From Ureibacillus thermosphaericus (GTDB taxonomy: Bacteria > Bacillota > Bacilli > Bacillales_A > Planococcaceae), in assembly GCF_012396605.1 (NCBI RefSeq), contig NZ_JAAXPW010000003.1, forward strand, positions 57,849-121,848: a DNA stretch of 64,000 nt. Reading direction: 5' to 3'. The notes beneath the pieces are model-generated. The model had not been told where the DNA came from. It was given only the letters and a program-made list of their open reading frames with translations, and ran no database searches. Below, piece by piece: positions 9,006-18,950 of the stretch. Position 1 is the first letter of the stretch. Every line of letters starts with the position of its first letter. Made by a program: the position numbers and the translations under genes.

Positions 9006-10091
9006 TTAAGCTTTATATTCATATTGTTTCATGAATTTTTGAAGCTCTTCAAAGAATTGGTCAAATTGTTGTAAATCCATTTGTTGTTGTGAATCGGATA
9101 ATGCTACAGATGGATCTGGATGCACTTCCGCCATAACACCGTCTGCACCAATAGCAATTGCAGCTTTCGCACATGGTAATAATAAATCACGGCGTCCTGT
9201 TGAATGTGTAACGTCAACAAATACTGGTAAGTGAGTTTCTTGTTTTAAAATAGGTACTGCAGAAATATCTAATGTGTTACGTGTTGCTTTTTCATAAGTG
9301 CGAATTCCACGTTCACATAGCATGATATTTTCATTACCTTTAGACATGATATATTCTGCTGCGTGCACAAATTCATCGATTGTAGCAGCTAATCCACGTT
9401 TTAATAATACTGGTTTGTTCGTTTCACCAACTGCTTTTAGCAATTCAAAGTTTTGCATGTTTCGGGCACCGATTTGAATGACATCAACATAATCCAAAGC
9501 TTCTTCAATATGAGCAGGTGTGACAATCTCAGTCACTACCGCTAATCCATATTCTTCAGAAATGCGTTTTAAAATTTTTAAACCTTCTAAGCCTAATCCT
9601 TGGAAGTCATATGGAGAAGTACGAGGTTTGTAAGCACCCCCTCGGATGAACTTTAATCCTTTAGCTTTAATTGAAGCGGCTACTTGTGCTGTTTGTTCAT
9701 ATGATTCTACTGAACATGGACCGAAGATGAATGTTGGCTCGCCAACTCCAATTTTTTCATTATTAATTTCAATCACTGTATCTTCTGGTTTTTTCTTACG
9801 TGACACAAGCAATTCTTTTTTCGTATCTGATTCTAATTGTTTCAAAGCCGTTTTAAAAATTGTTTTAAAGATATAATCAACCGTCATTTGATTTAACGGA
9901 CCTTTATTATGCTTTTTCAGTAAATCTAACATATGACGTTCACGTAACGGGTCATATCGTGTAACGCCTTGTTTTTCTTTAATTTTACCAATTTCATTTA
10001 CAATTTCAGCACGTTCGTTAATCAAACGAAGAATCTCTAAATTTAGTTCGTCAATTTGTTGTCGAAGTGCTTCTAATCTTTTTTCACTCAT
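9006..10091 (-). CDS. aroA: Bifunctional chorismate mutase / 3-deoxy-7-phosphoheptulonate synthase
   Basis: N-terminal AroQ-type chorismate mutase (about residues 1-90, beginning [19 protein letters not shown]) fused to a class I-beta DAHP synthase (about 110-355; [57 protein letters not shown]). It commits erythrose-4-P and PEP to the shikimate pathway; the mutase domain provides chorismate/prephenate feedback inhibition in Bacillus. The symbol follows B. subtilis usage (also called aroG). Start ATG follows GGAGGAGAATTAGGGA. Single-gene unit with its own promoter and terminator. Confidence 0.96.
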   Translation of the reverse strand: MSEKRLEALRQQIDELNLEILRLINERAEIVNEIGKIKEKQGVTRYDPLRERHMLDLLKKHNKGPLNQMTVDYIFKTIFKTALKQLESDTKKELLVSRKKKPEDTVIEINNEKIGVGEPTFIFGPCSVESYEQTAQVAASIKAKGLKFIRGGAYKPRTSPYDFQGLGLEGLKILKRISEEYGLAVVTEIVTPAHIEEALDYVDVIQIGARNMQNFELLKAVGETNKPVLLKRGLAATIDEFVHAAEYIMSKGNENIMLCERGIRTYEKATRNTLDISAVPILKQETHLPVFVDVTHSTGRRDLLLPCAKAAIAIGADGVMAEVHPDPSVALSDSQQQMDLQQFDQFFEELQKFMKQYEYKA

Positions 10092-10170
10092 TCCCTAATT
10101 CTCCTCCTCCACTTAAATACAACACTTTCAGAAGACTGAAATGTATGTTACATTTTAAGATAATATCCAT

Positions 10171-10199
10171 ATTATAATCAAGAAAATTCAGAATGTCAC
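10171..10199 (-). promoter_or_regulatory. Sigma-A promoter of aroA
   Basis: Minus-strand GTGACA (10194-10199), exactly 17 bases, TATAAT (10171-10176). The 5' leader is about 75 bases. The divergent FtsA-like gene starts 66 bases away on the other side. Confidence 0.7.
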
Positions 10200-10265
10200 G
10201 TTTTTAATTTAACGCTTCAACTCGTTAAAGTATATGAAGATAATAATAGAAAGGAAGCGGTTGCA

Positions 10266-12422
10266 TTGAGTTCCAAAATATTTGCTTTAGATATCGGAAC
10301 CCGGTCGGTCGTAGGAATTATTTTAGAAGAGGAAAATCACCAGTACCGTGTTGTGGATATACTCATGAAAGAACATAAAGAGCGGGCAATGATTGATGGC
10401 CAAATACATAATGTTTTATACGTGGCAGAATTAATAAAAGAATTGAAGTCAGAATTAGAAAAAAAACACGGTCCTTTAACAAAAGTGAACGTTGCTGCAG
10501 CAGGGCGTGCACTAAAAACTGAACAAGCTCTTGTGACAATTAATATTAAAAATCGGCCAATTTTTACACAAGAAGATATCAATAGACTTGAATTACAAGC
10601 TGTACAACAAGCGCAAGTTCAACTTATTCAGAAACATGAAAAAGATGAAAAAAATCATTATTATTGTGTTGGTTATTCTGTACTTTACTACAAGCTTGAT
10701 GGGCAAGAAATTGGGAGTCTTTTGGATCAGCAGGGAAATGAAGCGACAGTTGAAGTGATTGCAACATTTTTACCACGAGTAGTAATTGAATCGCTATTTG
10801 CTGCATTAAAAAGAGCAGATTTGGAAATGGAGGCATTAACCCTCGAACCAATTGCAGCAATTAATGTCTTAATTCCTCCAACAATGCGTCGATTAAACGT
10901 AGCGTTAGTCGATATAGGTGCTGGTACATCGGATATCGCAATTACAAATAATAACACAATTGTGGCCTATGGGATGGTTCCAACAGCTGGTGATGAAATT
11001 ACTGAAAGTTTGTGCGATCAATATTTACTCGACTTCCCTGTCGCAGAATCTATTAAACGTAAATTACATACAGAAGAAATGATTACGATTCAGGATATAT
11101 TAGGATTTGAACAAGAAATCCCAAGCGCGGAAATCGTTCAATCGATTGAGCCATCCATAAAACAATTGGCAACTGCCATCGGAAATGAAATATTGCGATT
11201 AAATAACCAAATTCCACCAAAAGCTGTTATGCTTATTGGAGGGGGAAGTTTAACACCTAAACTACCTGAAGAACTTTGTAAAATCTTACAATTGCCAGCA
11301 AATCGTGTAGCCGTTCGGGATATTAGTGCCATTCAGAACTTAATAAAAGATGAAACCATTGAAGTAAGACCTGATCTTGTAACTCCAATCGGTATTGCGA
11401 TTGCGGCTAAAAAATCTCCTATACAATATATGTCAGTTAAAGTGAACGATCAGGTTGTTCGACTATTTGAAACGAAAGAAATGACGGTAAGCGATGCTTT
11501 TTTAGCTGCGAAGATAAGTGCAAAACATTTATATGGTAAACCAGGACAAGGCATATCCATTACCATCAACGACCGGGATATTTTCATTCCTGGTGAACAC
11601 GGAAATCCTGCAACGATATTGGTGAATGGTCAAGAAGCTTCAACTAAATCAAAAATTCAAGATGGGGATGAAATTACTATCATCCCTGGAGAAGATGGTA
11701 AAGATGCTCATGCTACAATTCGTGATATTATTGACCAAGCATCCACCAAAAAAATCAATTTCAACGAACAAACATATTTTGTTGAACCAATTGTAAAATT
11801 AAACGGAGAAAGAGCATCCCTCGATACTCCTATAAAAGACCGAGACCAAATTATCTTTGAACCTATTGAAACAGTACAAGACTTTTTAGAGCATATTAAC
11901 CGACATGATGTCATCCAATTCCAAACGTTTTTAGTTAAAGTTGACGGTCAACCGGTATATTTACAAAAGTACAGTGGCACATTCTTATTGAATGGCAAAC
12001 CTGCCAAATTAACGTACCCAATTCAAGATGGGGATGTATTAACGATACAAACCCCAACGACGATGCCAACTGTTCGAGTCGTGTTAGATCAATTAGATAT
12101 TGCATTAGAAGACTCTATTACAGTAACTTTTCAAAATGAACCATTACAATTGAAAAAAACAAAATATGAAGTTCTCATGAATGGTGTAGTCGTACAGCCA
12201 ACTACAATTGTGTATAACGGTGCTTCTTTACAATTGGTGAATAAAAATGGTAGCCCTTGGGTTTTCCAAGACGTTTTTAAATTCTCCAACTGGCAAATGC
12301 CTCCTGATTTTAGAGGACAATTCATTATTCTTAGAAACGGAAATCCAAGTTCTTTTGACACAGAAATTTTTGGTGGCGATATTTTAGAAATTCAATTAAT
12401 TGAACAACCAGCTATGGGATAA
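10266..12422 (+). CDS. FtsA-like actin-fold ATPase with C-terminal beta-grasp-like repeats
   Basis: 718 residues. The N-terminal ~385 residues have the FtsA/PilM actin-like ATPase plan: FALDIGTRSVVGIIL (phosphate 1), VDIGAGTSDIAIT at about 215 (phosphate 2) and LIGGGSLTP near 324 (adenosine motif). There is no C-terminal amphipathic membrane-targeting helix as in true FtsA. Instead, about residues 388-715 hold repeats of a V-NG...I-DGD-I-I pattern (ILVNGQEASTKSKIQDGDEI, then four weaker copies), resembling ThiS/beta-grasp units. Start is a TTG after GGAAGCGGTTGCA; no suitable ATG exists. Divergent from aroA, closed by a terminator. Probably a cell-envelope or division scaffold; no experimental role is known to me. 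Confidence 0.75.
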   Translation: MSSKIFALDIGTRSVVGIILEEENHQYRVVDILMKEHKERAMIDGQIHNVLYVAELIKELKSELEKKHGPLTKVNVAAAGRALKTEQALVTINIKNRPIFTQEDINRLELQAVQQAQVQLIQKHEKDEKNHYYCVGYSVLYYKLDGQEIGSLLDQQGNEATVEVIATFLPRVVIESLFAALKRADLEMEALTLEPIAAINVLIPPTMRRLNVALVDIGAGTSDIAITNNNTIVAYGMVPTAGDEITESLCDQYLLDFPVAESIKRKLHTEEMITIQDILGFEQEIPSAEIVQSIEPSIKQLATAIGNEILRLNNQIPPKAVMLIGGGSLTPKLPEELCKILQLPANRVAVRDISAIQNLIKDETIEVRPDLVTPIGIAIAAKKSPIQYMSVKVNDQVVRLFETKEMTVSDAFLAAKISAKHLYGKPGQGISITINDRDIFIPGEHGNPATILVNGQEASTKSKIQDGDEITIIPGEDGKDAHATIRDIIDQASTKKINFNEQTYFVEPIVKLNGERASLDTPIKDRDQIIFEPIETVQDFLEHINRHDVIQFQTFLVKVDGQPVYLQKYSGTFLLNGKPAKLTYPIQDGDVLTIQTPTTMPTVRVVLDQLDIALEDSITVTFQNEPLQLKKTKYEVLMNGVVVQPTTIVYNGASLQLVNKNGSPWVFQDVFKFSNWQMPPDFRGQFIILRNGNPSSFDTEIFGGDILEIQLIEQPAMG

Positions 12423-12455
12423 CGGCTGGAAGAATGCTAAATTTTAATCTAAATT

Positions 12456-12502
12456 AAAAAAGCAAATTGAGAAAACTCATCGTTTTCTCAATTTGCTTTT
12501 TT
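12456..12502. terminator. Bidirectional terminator between the FtsA-like gene and ytxH
   Basis: Perfect 20-base arms (AAAAAAGCAAATTGAGAAAA and its complement) around a 7-base loop, with T-runs on both strands. The two convergent genes share it. Confidence 0.95.
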
Positions 12503-12506
12503 CCGC

Positions 12507-12947
12507 TTAGATAGATGAAGGTCTAGCAACTTCTGAAATATCCATCCCATCATAAACATCATTTAAATTTTCCTCATAAGAAACCGTACCATCATCAATC
12601 ACTTGTGGCGATTTTACTTTTTTTGCTTTAACTTTATCTACTAATTGAGATGACTGCTCTTTAATTTGACTTGAAAGTTGAACAGTTTTTTCTTTAGCTG
12701 TTGATGAAAGAACAAGCCCTTTTTGTCGAATATTAACTGCTTGTTGCGCAACATCACTTCGCAAATCTTTTCCTGTTTTTGGAGCAAGTAGTAATCCTAC
12801 AGCAGCTCCTACAATTCCTCCAACTAATGCACCGATTACGAAATCTTTCATATTGATTGTTTCCTCCTCTCTAGTTTCATGGACTAGGGATTCTTGAGGT
12901 AACTGTTGTTTTTTTACTTCGTTATAATTTGGTTTTTCCCCTGACAT
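12507..12947 (-). CDS. ytxH: YtxH-domain protein
   Basis: 146 residues with one glycine-rich hydrophobic helix at about residues 36-55 (IGALVGGIVGAAVGLLLAPK), directly followed by the TGKDLR motif that defines YtxH-type general-stress proteins, then a coiled-coil, lysine-rich tail. Function is unknown; the B. subtilis ytxGH genes belong to the sigma-B stress regulon. No convincing sigma-B promoter is visible here. The start at 12947 has GGGGGAAAATGT in front. An internal ATG at 12851 behind GGAGGAAACAATCAAT would give a shorter, more typical YtxH, so the N-terminal 32 residues are uncertain. Downstream of ytxG with a 17-base gap. Confidence 0.8.
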   Translation of the reverse strand: MSGEKPNYNEVKKQQLPQESLVHETREEETINMKDFVIGALVGGIVGAAVGLLLAPKTGKDLRSDVAQQAVNIRQKGLVLSSTAKEKTVQLSSQIKEQSSQLVDKVKAKKVKSPQVIDDGTVSYEENLNDVYDGMDISEVARPSSI

Positions 12948-12964
12948 ACATTTTCCCCCTTTAT

Positions 12965-13441
12965 CTACTTTTTACGGCGTTTATATTTCGTCGTACTCGT
13001 ATTATCCACTACCTCCACCACTTCTTGTTGGGCTTTTCGCTGTTTCCATTTTTCTGCTATATCCATTGCCACATTGCTCCATTGAACTACTTGAGCAATT
13101 TTTTCTTCATTTTTACTTACTTCTCTCGAAATGGATTCAGTAATTTGATTAATCGAGTTATTTAAATTGTTTACTGATACGCCTATATTTTTAACTGCAT
13201 CTACTACAGAATTCAGCTTTTCTGATTTTTCTGTAATATCAGCAGCTAACGTATTAGTTTTTTCTAATAGAGAAGTCGTTTCACGGGTAATGCCTTCCAT
13301 TTGTTTTTCAATACCTGCAATGGTACCTGCAATACTTTTTAATATTCCTTTTAATGAGAATAATGTCGCACCAATGCTTATGCAAAGAACTAAGAAAGCG
13401 ATTGCTGCTACAAGTGCTGAAATATATAGTATCACTTCCAT
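12965..13441 (-). CDS. ytxG: DUF948 membrane protein YtxG
   Basis: 158 residues: an N-terminal transmembrane helix (about residues 4-30, YISALVAAIAFLVLCISIGA) and a long predicted coiled coil (about 35-125, rich in I, L, E, K, S and N), ending in a basic KYKRRKK tail. This is the DUF948 architecture of YtxG. Molecular function unknown; associated with stress response through ytxGH. Start ATG behind a perfect TAGGAGG. Probably cotranscribed with ytxH; the murC terminator separates it from murC. Confidence 0.85.
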   Translation of the reverse strand: MEVILYISALVAAIAFLVLCISIGATLFSLKGILKSIAGTIAGIEKQMEGITRETTSLLEKTNTLAADITEKSEKLNSVVDAVKNIGVSVNNLNNSINQITESISREVSKNEEKIAQVVQWSNVAMDIAEKWKQRKAQQEVVEVVDNTSTTKYKRRKK

Positions 13442-13511
13442 GTTGAAGACCTCCTAGAATGATGAGTTGTTTATATAATTCGACAAAATTTTTATTATTC
13501 CTTCTTCTGCT

Positions 13512-13543
13512 AAAAAAAGGAGCATTGAATTAGCTCCTTTTTT
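13512..13543 (-). terminator. Terminator of murC
   Basis: Arms AAAAAAGGAGC and GCTCCTTTTTT around a 9-base loop; the T-run follows on the minus strand. It lies 37 bases after the murC stop. Confidence 0.9.
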
Positions 13544-13579
13544 GATATATGAAAAATTTTCGTATCATCTTGAAAGGAA

Positions 13580-14887
13580 CTATGCACCCATTTGCAGTAT
13601 TGATTCAAATGCCTTTTGGAACTTATTAACATCACCTGCTCCCATAAATAGGAAAACTGCATTTTGATGTTTATTTAATTTATCAATTGTTTCAGCGTGA
13701 AGTATTTCACTACCATCAATAATGGCAGCTAAATCTTCAATCGTTAGTCTGCCATTTTGTTCACGAGCTGAACTGAATATTTCACAAAGATAAACCGAAT
13801 CCGCATTTTTTAAACTATCAGCAAATTGTTGTAAAAAAGCTTCTGTTCGGCTGAATGTGTGTGGTTGGAAAATTGCCACAATTTCTCGATCAGGATATTT
13901 TTGTCTTGCTGATTGAATCGTTGCATTAATTTCTGTCGGATGGTGTGCATAATCATCAACAAGAACATTATTGCCAATTATCGTCTCAGTAAAACGTCTT
14001 TTTACTCCTTTGAATGTTTTTATTCTTTCTTTTATTACGTTTGCAGGGATTCCTTCATAATGACATAACGCAATGACTGCCAATGAATTTAAAATTGCAT
14101 GGTCTCCATACAATGGAATGAAAAATCGATCATAATATTCATTGCGAATATATACTTCAAAACTCGTACCTTCTGTTGATTTTTCAATATTTTTTGCTAT
14201 GACATCATTCCGTTCTCCCAATCCATAATAAATCACCGGTACGTTAGCACGAATTTTTTGTAAATAATGATCATCACCACAAGCGATAATGGCTTTTTTA
14301 ACTTGTAACGCTAATTCTTGGAATGCCGAAAATACATCATCGATTCCAGAGAAATAATCTGGATGATCAAAATCGATATTGGTCATCACTGCATAGTCCG
14401 GATGGTAAGCTAGAAAATGTCGTCGATACTCACAAGCTTCCATAACAAAATAAGATGCATCTTTTTTACCTGATCCAGTACCGTCACCAATTAAATAAGA
14501 TGTTGGCTTAAATCCACCTATCACATGGCTTGTTAGGCCGGTGGTCGATGTTTTTCCATGGGCACCTGTAATCGCTATTGATGTAAATTTCTTTATATAC
14601 TCACCCAGAAATTTATGATAACGAATAACTTCAACGCCTAATTCATTTGCTCGTACGATTTCAGGATGACTATCAGAAAAAGCATTCCCTGCAATGACAG
14701 TCATTCCGGGTTGAATATTATCTGAATCAAATTTTAATATTTTAATATTTCTTTCTCTTAAAGGTTGTTCGGTAAAATAATATGTTTCTACATCCGATCC
14801 TTGTACCGATTCACCGGAGTCAAACAATATTTGAGCTAGTGAACTCATTCCCGAACCTTTTATTCCTGTAAAATGATAAATTGTCAT
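13580..14887 (-). CDS. murC: UDP-N-acetylmuramate--L-alanine ligase MurC
   Basis: Adds L-Ala to UDP-MurNAc, first amino-acid ligation of peptidoglycan precursor synthesis. Mur-ligase motifs: N-terminal [15 protein letters not shown]-binding loop, ATP loop [13 protein letters not shown] (about residue 107), DFDHPDYF, and [12 protein letters not shown] of the C-terminal domain. About 435 residues, normal. The frame opens with a TTG at 14893, but the ATG at 14887, ten bases after GGGAGG, matches the family start MTIYHF. Gene order sftA-murC-ytxG-ytxH is as in B. subtilis. Confidence 0.96.
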   Translation of the reverse strand: MTIYHFTGIKGSGMSSLAQILFDSGESVQGSDVETYYFTEQPLRERNIKILKFDSDNIQPGMTVIAGNAFSDSHPEIVRANELGVEVIRYHKFLGEYIKKFTSIAITGAHGKTSTTGLTSHVIGGFKPTSYLIGDGTGSGKKDASYFVMEACEYRRHFLAYHPDYAVMTNIDFDHPDYFSGIDDVFSAFQELALQVKKAIIACGDDHYLQKIRANVPVIYYGLGERNDVIAKNIEKSTEGTSFEVYIRNEYYDRFFIPLYGDHAILNSLAVIALCHYEGIPANVIKERIKTFKGVKRRFTETIIGNNVLVDDYAHHPTEINATIQSARQKYPDREIVAIFQPHTFSRTEAFLQQFADSLKNADSVYLCEIFSSAREQNGRLTIEDLAAIIDGSEILHAETIDKLNKHQNAVFLFMGAGDVNKFQKAFESILQMGA

Positions 14888-15007
14888 GTTCAAAAAACCT
14901 CCCAGGGATTGACCCTAATGAATAAATATTATATATATGTCTAGTTTATACATTTTTAGTTAATCAAAAACCTATTACATTATAGCATTTATTTTTCATT
15001 TGTCTTG

Positions 15008-15040
15008 AAAAAAATTGAGAGGGGGCGGGCCCCTCTTTTT
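15008..15040 (-). terminator. Terminator of sftA
   Basis: GC-rich stem (AGAGGGG / CCCCCTCT with a short CCCG loop) followed on the minus strand by CAATTTTTTT, just after the sftA stop. Confidence 0.85.
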
Positions 15041-15062
15041 CATACGGATGCGCTTTGGGAAA

Positions 15063-18000
15063 TCAATCGAATAATTCCGCTAAATCTGATTCTGTAATAT
15101 ACACTTCCCTAGGTTTACTTCCTTTTTGTTCAGATACAAATCCGTAACTTTCAAGCATTTCAATTAAGCGGGCAGCTCGGTTGTATCCGATGTGATATTT
15201 TCTCTGAATGGAAGATGTTGATGCGGAACCCTGTTCATACACAAAGCGGCAAACGTCTTCGAACAATTCATCTTGTTCTTCAATCATCTCTACTTTTTTA
15301 AGCAATTCTTCTTGTTCAAAGAGATACTCAGGCTCTCCTTGCTCTTTCACATGCTCGATAATTTCTTCAATCTCATCATCCGTAACATAAGTACCTTGCA
15401 ATCGAATAGGGTCTGTCATCCCGTTTCCTAAATAAAGCATATCGCCTCGGCCAAGTAAGCGTTCCGCTCCTTGACTGTCCAAAATTGTTCTTGAGTCGAT
15501 TTGGGAAGATACAGAGAAAGCAATACGAGTTGGGATATTTGATTTTATTAATCCTGTTATGACATCAACGGACGGTCTTTGTGTGGCAACGATTAAATGA
15601 ATTCCACAAGCCCTCGCTTTTTGAGCAATTCGGCAAATGGATTCTTCCACATCTTGTGGAGCCATCATCATTAAATCGGCTAACTCGTCGATAACGATTA
15701 ATATATATGGCAGTTTTAAACTATTTTTCCCCTCTTGTTCAACAAGTTTGTTATATCGAGGTAAGTCTCTTACACCTGCATGGGCAAACAGTTGATATCT
15801 TCGTTCCATCTCATCTACCGCCCACTTCAGTGCTGCGGTTGCTGCTTTCACATCCGTAATGACTGGACTGACGAGATGCGGAATGTGATTAAACGGTGCA
15901 AGTTCCACCACTTTCGGATCGATTAACATTAATTTCAATTCACTTGGTTCTGCCTTTAATAACAGGCTAACTAAGATAGAATTAATGCACACAGACTTTC
16001 CCGAACCAGTTGCGCCAGCAATCAATCCATGAGGCATTTTACGCAAGTCAATCGTTACTGGTTTACCAGTTAAATCTAATCCAAGGGCTGCTTCAAGAGG
16101 CGATTCCGATTGTAAGAAACTTTCACTATTTACGACTTCAGATAGTCGAACTGCACGTGAAATGCGGTTTGGAATTTCAATTCCAATGGTGTTTTTCCCT
16201 GGAATCGGTGCCTGTATGCGTATATCTTTCGCAGCTAAAGCAAGCTTTAAATCATCTGCAAGATTTCGAATCTTGCTTACTTTCGTCCCATGACTTACTG
16301 TGATTTCAAACTGCGTAACAGCTGGCCCTTGCATAATGGATTCAACATTCGCATTGACTTGGAAATAAGAAAGTGCTTCCACAAGCGTTTCCGCCTGACG
16401 TTCCATCCATTCCCGATCTTCTGTCGATTCTTCCGGTGGTGCCAAATATTCTAAAGGCGGCTTCATATATTTATATTCAATTTGATTTTTCTCCAATTGT
16501 TCAGGAATTTCAATTGGTTGGGATTCCTTTAAGTCGTTTGTCTCCTTTTTTTGCACTTGCTGTTTTTTTGCTAATTTTTCTTTATCAGACTTTAACATGA
16601 TGACATTAAATGGTATTGGTTTTTTCTTAGGTTGTTCTTGTGTAATTGGATGCGATTCATTTGAGAGTTCTTCTTCTAAAGCCGGCTCATTTATCTCACT
16701 ATTATTAGATAACTCCATTTGAATATCATCGGAAAGTGGTTCTTCTACTTCCTTTTGTACATTTAATAAATCTTCAATTCTATTTTGATTGTTGAAAAGT
16801 TGTGCTTCGTTCAATACCGATTCTAAACGGAGCGATTCAGAGATTTGTTGAAGACCATTTGCTTCATCCTCTTTCAACGAATCGCTTGTTTCATATTCAT
16901 TTTGGAAATTGGAATGATTTATGCTCTCTACTTCATTTATCGAATTGAATTCATCTTTATCGACAGTATGTTGTGTTTCCTCTATTTGTTCACCCGTTTC
17001 ACAAGCAATATCTTCATGAAGGTTCAACGGTTCATTTTGTTCCTTCTCGATTTGCTCTTGTAAGTCTTCATCATGTTCTGCTTCTAATAACGTATTCGCT
17101 TGAAGTAAAGAACTTTCAACAGTTGGTTCCACATTCTCTCTATACCCTAATGCAAATTGTTTGTTAACCTCACTCGTTGCAACTGATTCTATATCGTCAG
17201 TTGCTTCTATCGTTTTTCCATGATTATTTTCAATTATATGAGCTTCTTCTGTTATTGGTTCTGTAAGGATTAGAGGTTCATTAGAAAATTCTTTCTCTTT
17301 ATCAACTATTAGATGTACATCTCCATCATTCTGAACTAATTTTTCTTCATCATATTCTTTTGTCTTTCTTGCCTCTTCAATTGTAATCGAAAATCCTTCT
17401 TTTGATTGATGGATGAATTGTTCTACTTCTTCCTTCACTTGTTCTAGCTTTTTGTCAATCTCTTCAACAACAGTAGTGCTCGCTACTTCTTCTGATGCTA
17501 TAATTATTTCTTTCGACTGTTCAAGAGAAATTTCTTTTTCAGCATTCATCTCAAATTTCTGTTCAGTTTGTTCTTGTGTATTAGTATACAAAGCATTTAT
17601 TGGCTTACGTTTCTGAAATCCATACACCGGTGAAGGTACATCGGTAGGAATAAATCTTTTTCGGCTTGGTTGTGGTTGACTTTTTTCTTTTACAATTGGT
17701 TGTTCCTTTTGTATAGGTTCTCTTTTAATTGTTTTCTCAATTAAACGCTCATTACGTCGGGACGTAATATCATAACTGACACTTGTTGTTTTTTTCTTAT
17801 TTTGTTTTCGCATTTCTAACAGTTCATGGATTCTTGACACTTCCACATCATATACAAGTGAATTTTTATGATGTTGAGGTTCGATATTTGAAATAAAATC
17901 ATTATAAGACTTTGGTTGATGAGGGGTCTGGTCCGACGCTTGTAATTCTTCGTCAGGGATTAATGGAAATCGAAATTTCGCTCGATTTTGTTCTTTCTTT

Positions 18001-18104
18001 TCGTATATAGGTTCTTGCCACTCATCTTCTTCATAATAGTCATATTCATCTTCAACTTCGTCTTTAAATAACAACTTATTCAATGTACGTTTGAGCCAAT
18101 TCAT
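15063..18104 (-). CDS. sftA: SftA-type FtsK/SpoIIIE DNA translocase
   Basis: 1013 residues. No transmembrane segments are seen in the N-terminus, unlike FtsK/SpoIIIE, which matches soluble SftA (YtpS), a translocase that clears DNA from the division septum. About residues 120-560 are low-complexity, Glu/Ser/Gln-rich and probably disordered. The motor follows: IAGATGSGKSVCINS Walker A near residue 700, LMLIDPKVVEL Walker B, RICRIAQ-like and ATQRPSVDVITG segments. The C-terminal gamma winged helix (about 940-1005, SIQRKYHIGYNRAARLIEML) is the DNA-sequence reader. Slightly longer than B. subtilis SftA because of the acidic linker. First and only gene of its unit. Confidence 0.93.
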   Translation of the reverse strand: MNWLKRTLNKLLFKDEVEDEYDYYEEDEWQEPIYEKKEQNRAKFRFPLIPDEELQASDQTPHQPKSYNDFISNIEPQHHKNSLVYDVEVSRIHELLEMRKQNKKKTTSVSYDITSRRNERLIEKTIKREPIQKEQPIVKEKSQPQPSRKRFIPTDVPSPVYGFQKRKPINALYTNTQEQTEQKFEMNAEKEISLEQSKEIIIASEEVASTTVVEEIDKKLEQVKEEVEQFIHQSKEGFSITIEEARKTKEYDEEKLVQNDGDVHLIVDKEKEFSNEPLILTEPITEEAHIIENNHGKTIEATDDIESVATSEVNKQFALGYRENVEPTVESSLLQANTLLEAEHDEDLQEQIEKEQNEPLNLHEDIACETGEQIEETQHTVDKDEFNSINEVESINHSNFQNEYETSDSLKEDEANGLQQISESLRLESVLNEAQLFNNQNRIEDLLNVQKEVEEPLSDDIQMELSNNSEINEPALEEELSNESHPITQEQPKKKPIPFNVIMLKSDKEKLAKKQQVQKKETNDLKESQPIEIPEQLEKNQIEYKYMKPPLEYLAPPEESTEDREWMERQAETLVEALSYFQVNANVESIMQGPAVTQFEITVSHGTKVSKIRNLADDLKLALAAKDIRIQAPIPGKNTIGIEIPNRISRAVRLSEVVNSESFLQSESPLEAALGLDLTGKPVTIDLRKMPHGLIAGATGSGKSVCINSILVSLLLKAEPSELKLMLIDPKVVELAPFNHIPHLVSPVITDVKAATAALKWAVDEMERRYQLFAHAGVRDLPRYNKLVEQEGKNSLKLPYILIVIDELADLMMMAPQDVEESICRIAQKARACGIHLIVATQRPSVDVITGLIKSNIPTRIAFSVSSQIDSRTILDSQGAERLLGRGDMLYLGNGMTDPIRLQGTYVTDDEIEEIIEHVKEQGEPEYLFEQEELLKKVEMIEEQDELFEDVCRFVYEQGSASTSSIQRKYHIGYNRAARLIEMLESYGFVSEQKGSKPREVYITESDLAELFD

Positions 18105-18298
18105 CGATCATCACTCTTTCTAACATCATACCTTTTATAATTATATGATAATAATCGGTAATGAAGCTACATTCTTTATAGAATTACATCTTTCATATAT
18201 GTATTGGTAAGCGAATTCATGCATTTGAACTATGTATTCGCCACTAAAGAATACCATAAGTTTTATTGCAGATTCTTTACATTACAATAACATTCAAT

Positions 18299-18328
18299 TA
18301 AAAAAGGCTAGGACAAATTGTCCTAACC
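18299..18328 (-). terminator. Terminator of ytpQ-ytpR
   Basis: Stem GGTTAGGACAA / TTGTCCTAGCC with a tiny loop, then TTTTTT on the minus strand, 5 bases after the ytpR stop. Confidence 0.88.
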
Positions 18329-18332
18329 ATGT

Positions 18333-18950
18333 TTAGAGTGTAGAAGGGATTTGAAATGCTGAACCAATTTCAGCGTCCTCTTCTAAAACTAATATACCTT
18401 TTTCTTGAGGAGCATTTGGAATTGCTAATTCTCTAGCTGAACAAATCATGCCATAAGAATCTACACCACGTAATTGAGAAGGTTTAATTACCATTCCTGA
18501 AGGCATAACCGCGCCAATTTTGGCAACTACCACTTTTTGACCTGCTTCAACATTTGGTGCTCCACAAACGATTTGTAATACTTCATCCCCTACATTGACT
18601 TTACAAACACTAAGCTTATCTGCATTTGGATGTTTTTCCTTCTCTTCCACATATCCGACAACAAATTTTGGTGACAAGTCAACGTTTATAGTTACCTCAA
18701 CATTATTTTTATTTAATGCAGATTGGATTTTTTGAACAAGCTCCTCTGTTACTTCCACATTACCATTCACATTCAATTCAACATATTTACTTGCATTAAA
18801 TAAATTAAACCCTTTCACTTCACCAGTTGTTTTTTCTTTGATAAGAGCTACATCCCCTACTCGCTCTACTGATGGGGTTACAACTTCCTCAGTTGTAAGT
18901 TGAACTAATAAAACATCGCCAACATGTTCTTTATTGTACGCTACAATCAT
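18333..18950 (-). CDS. ytpR: YtpR, protein with an EMAP/tRNA-binding domain
   Basis: 205 residues. N-terminal DUF4479-like region (about 1-90) and C-terminal OB-fold tRNA-binding domain (about 95-200: VGYVEEKEKHPNADKLSVCK, QIVCGAPNVEAGQKVVVA, SYGMICSARELAI), the same fold as the N-terminus of PheT and the C-terminus of MetG. It probably binds tRNA or another structured RNA; the exact role is unknown. Start ATG overlaps the ytpQ TGA (ATGA), so translation is coupled; the ribosome site AAAGGAGA lies within ytpQ. Confidence 0.92.
   Translation of the reverse strand: MIVAYNKEHVGDVLLVQLTTEEVVTPSVERVGDVALIKEKTTGEVKGFNLFNASKYVELNVNGNVEVTEELVQKIQSALNKNNVEVTINVDLSPKFVVGYVEEKEKHPNADKLSVCKVNVGDEVLQIVCGAPNVEAGQKVVVAKIGAVMPSGMVIKPSQLRGVDSYGMICSARELAIPNAPQEKGILVLEEDAEIGSAFQIPSTL

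Noticed and set aside
12929..13165. Plus-strand hydrophobic frame antisense to ytxG/ytxH
   Set aside because: Low complexity produced by reading the complement of Lys/Glu-rich coiled-coil codons; no ribosome site.
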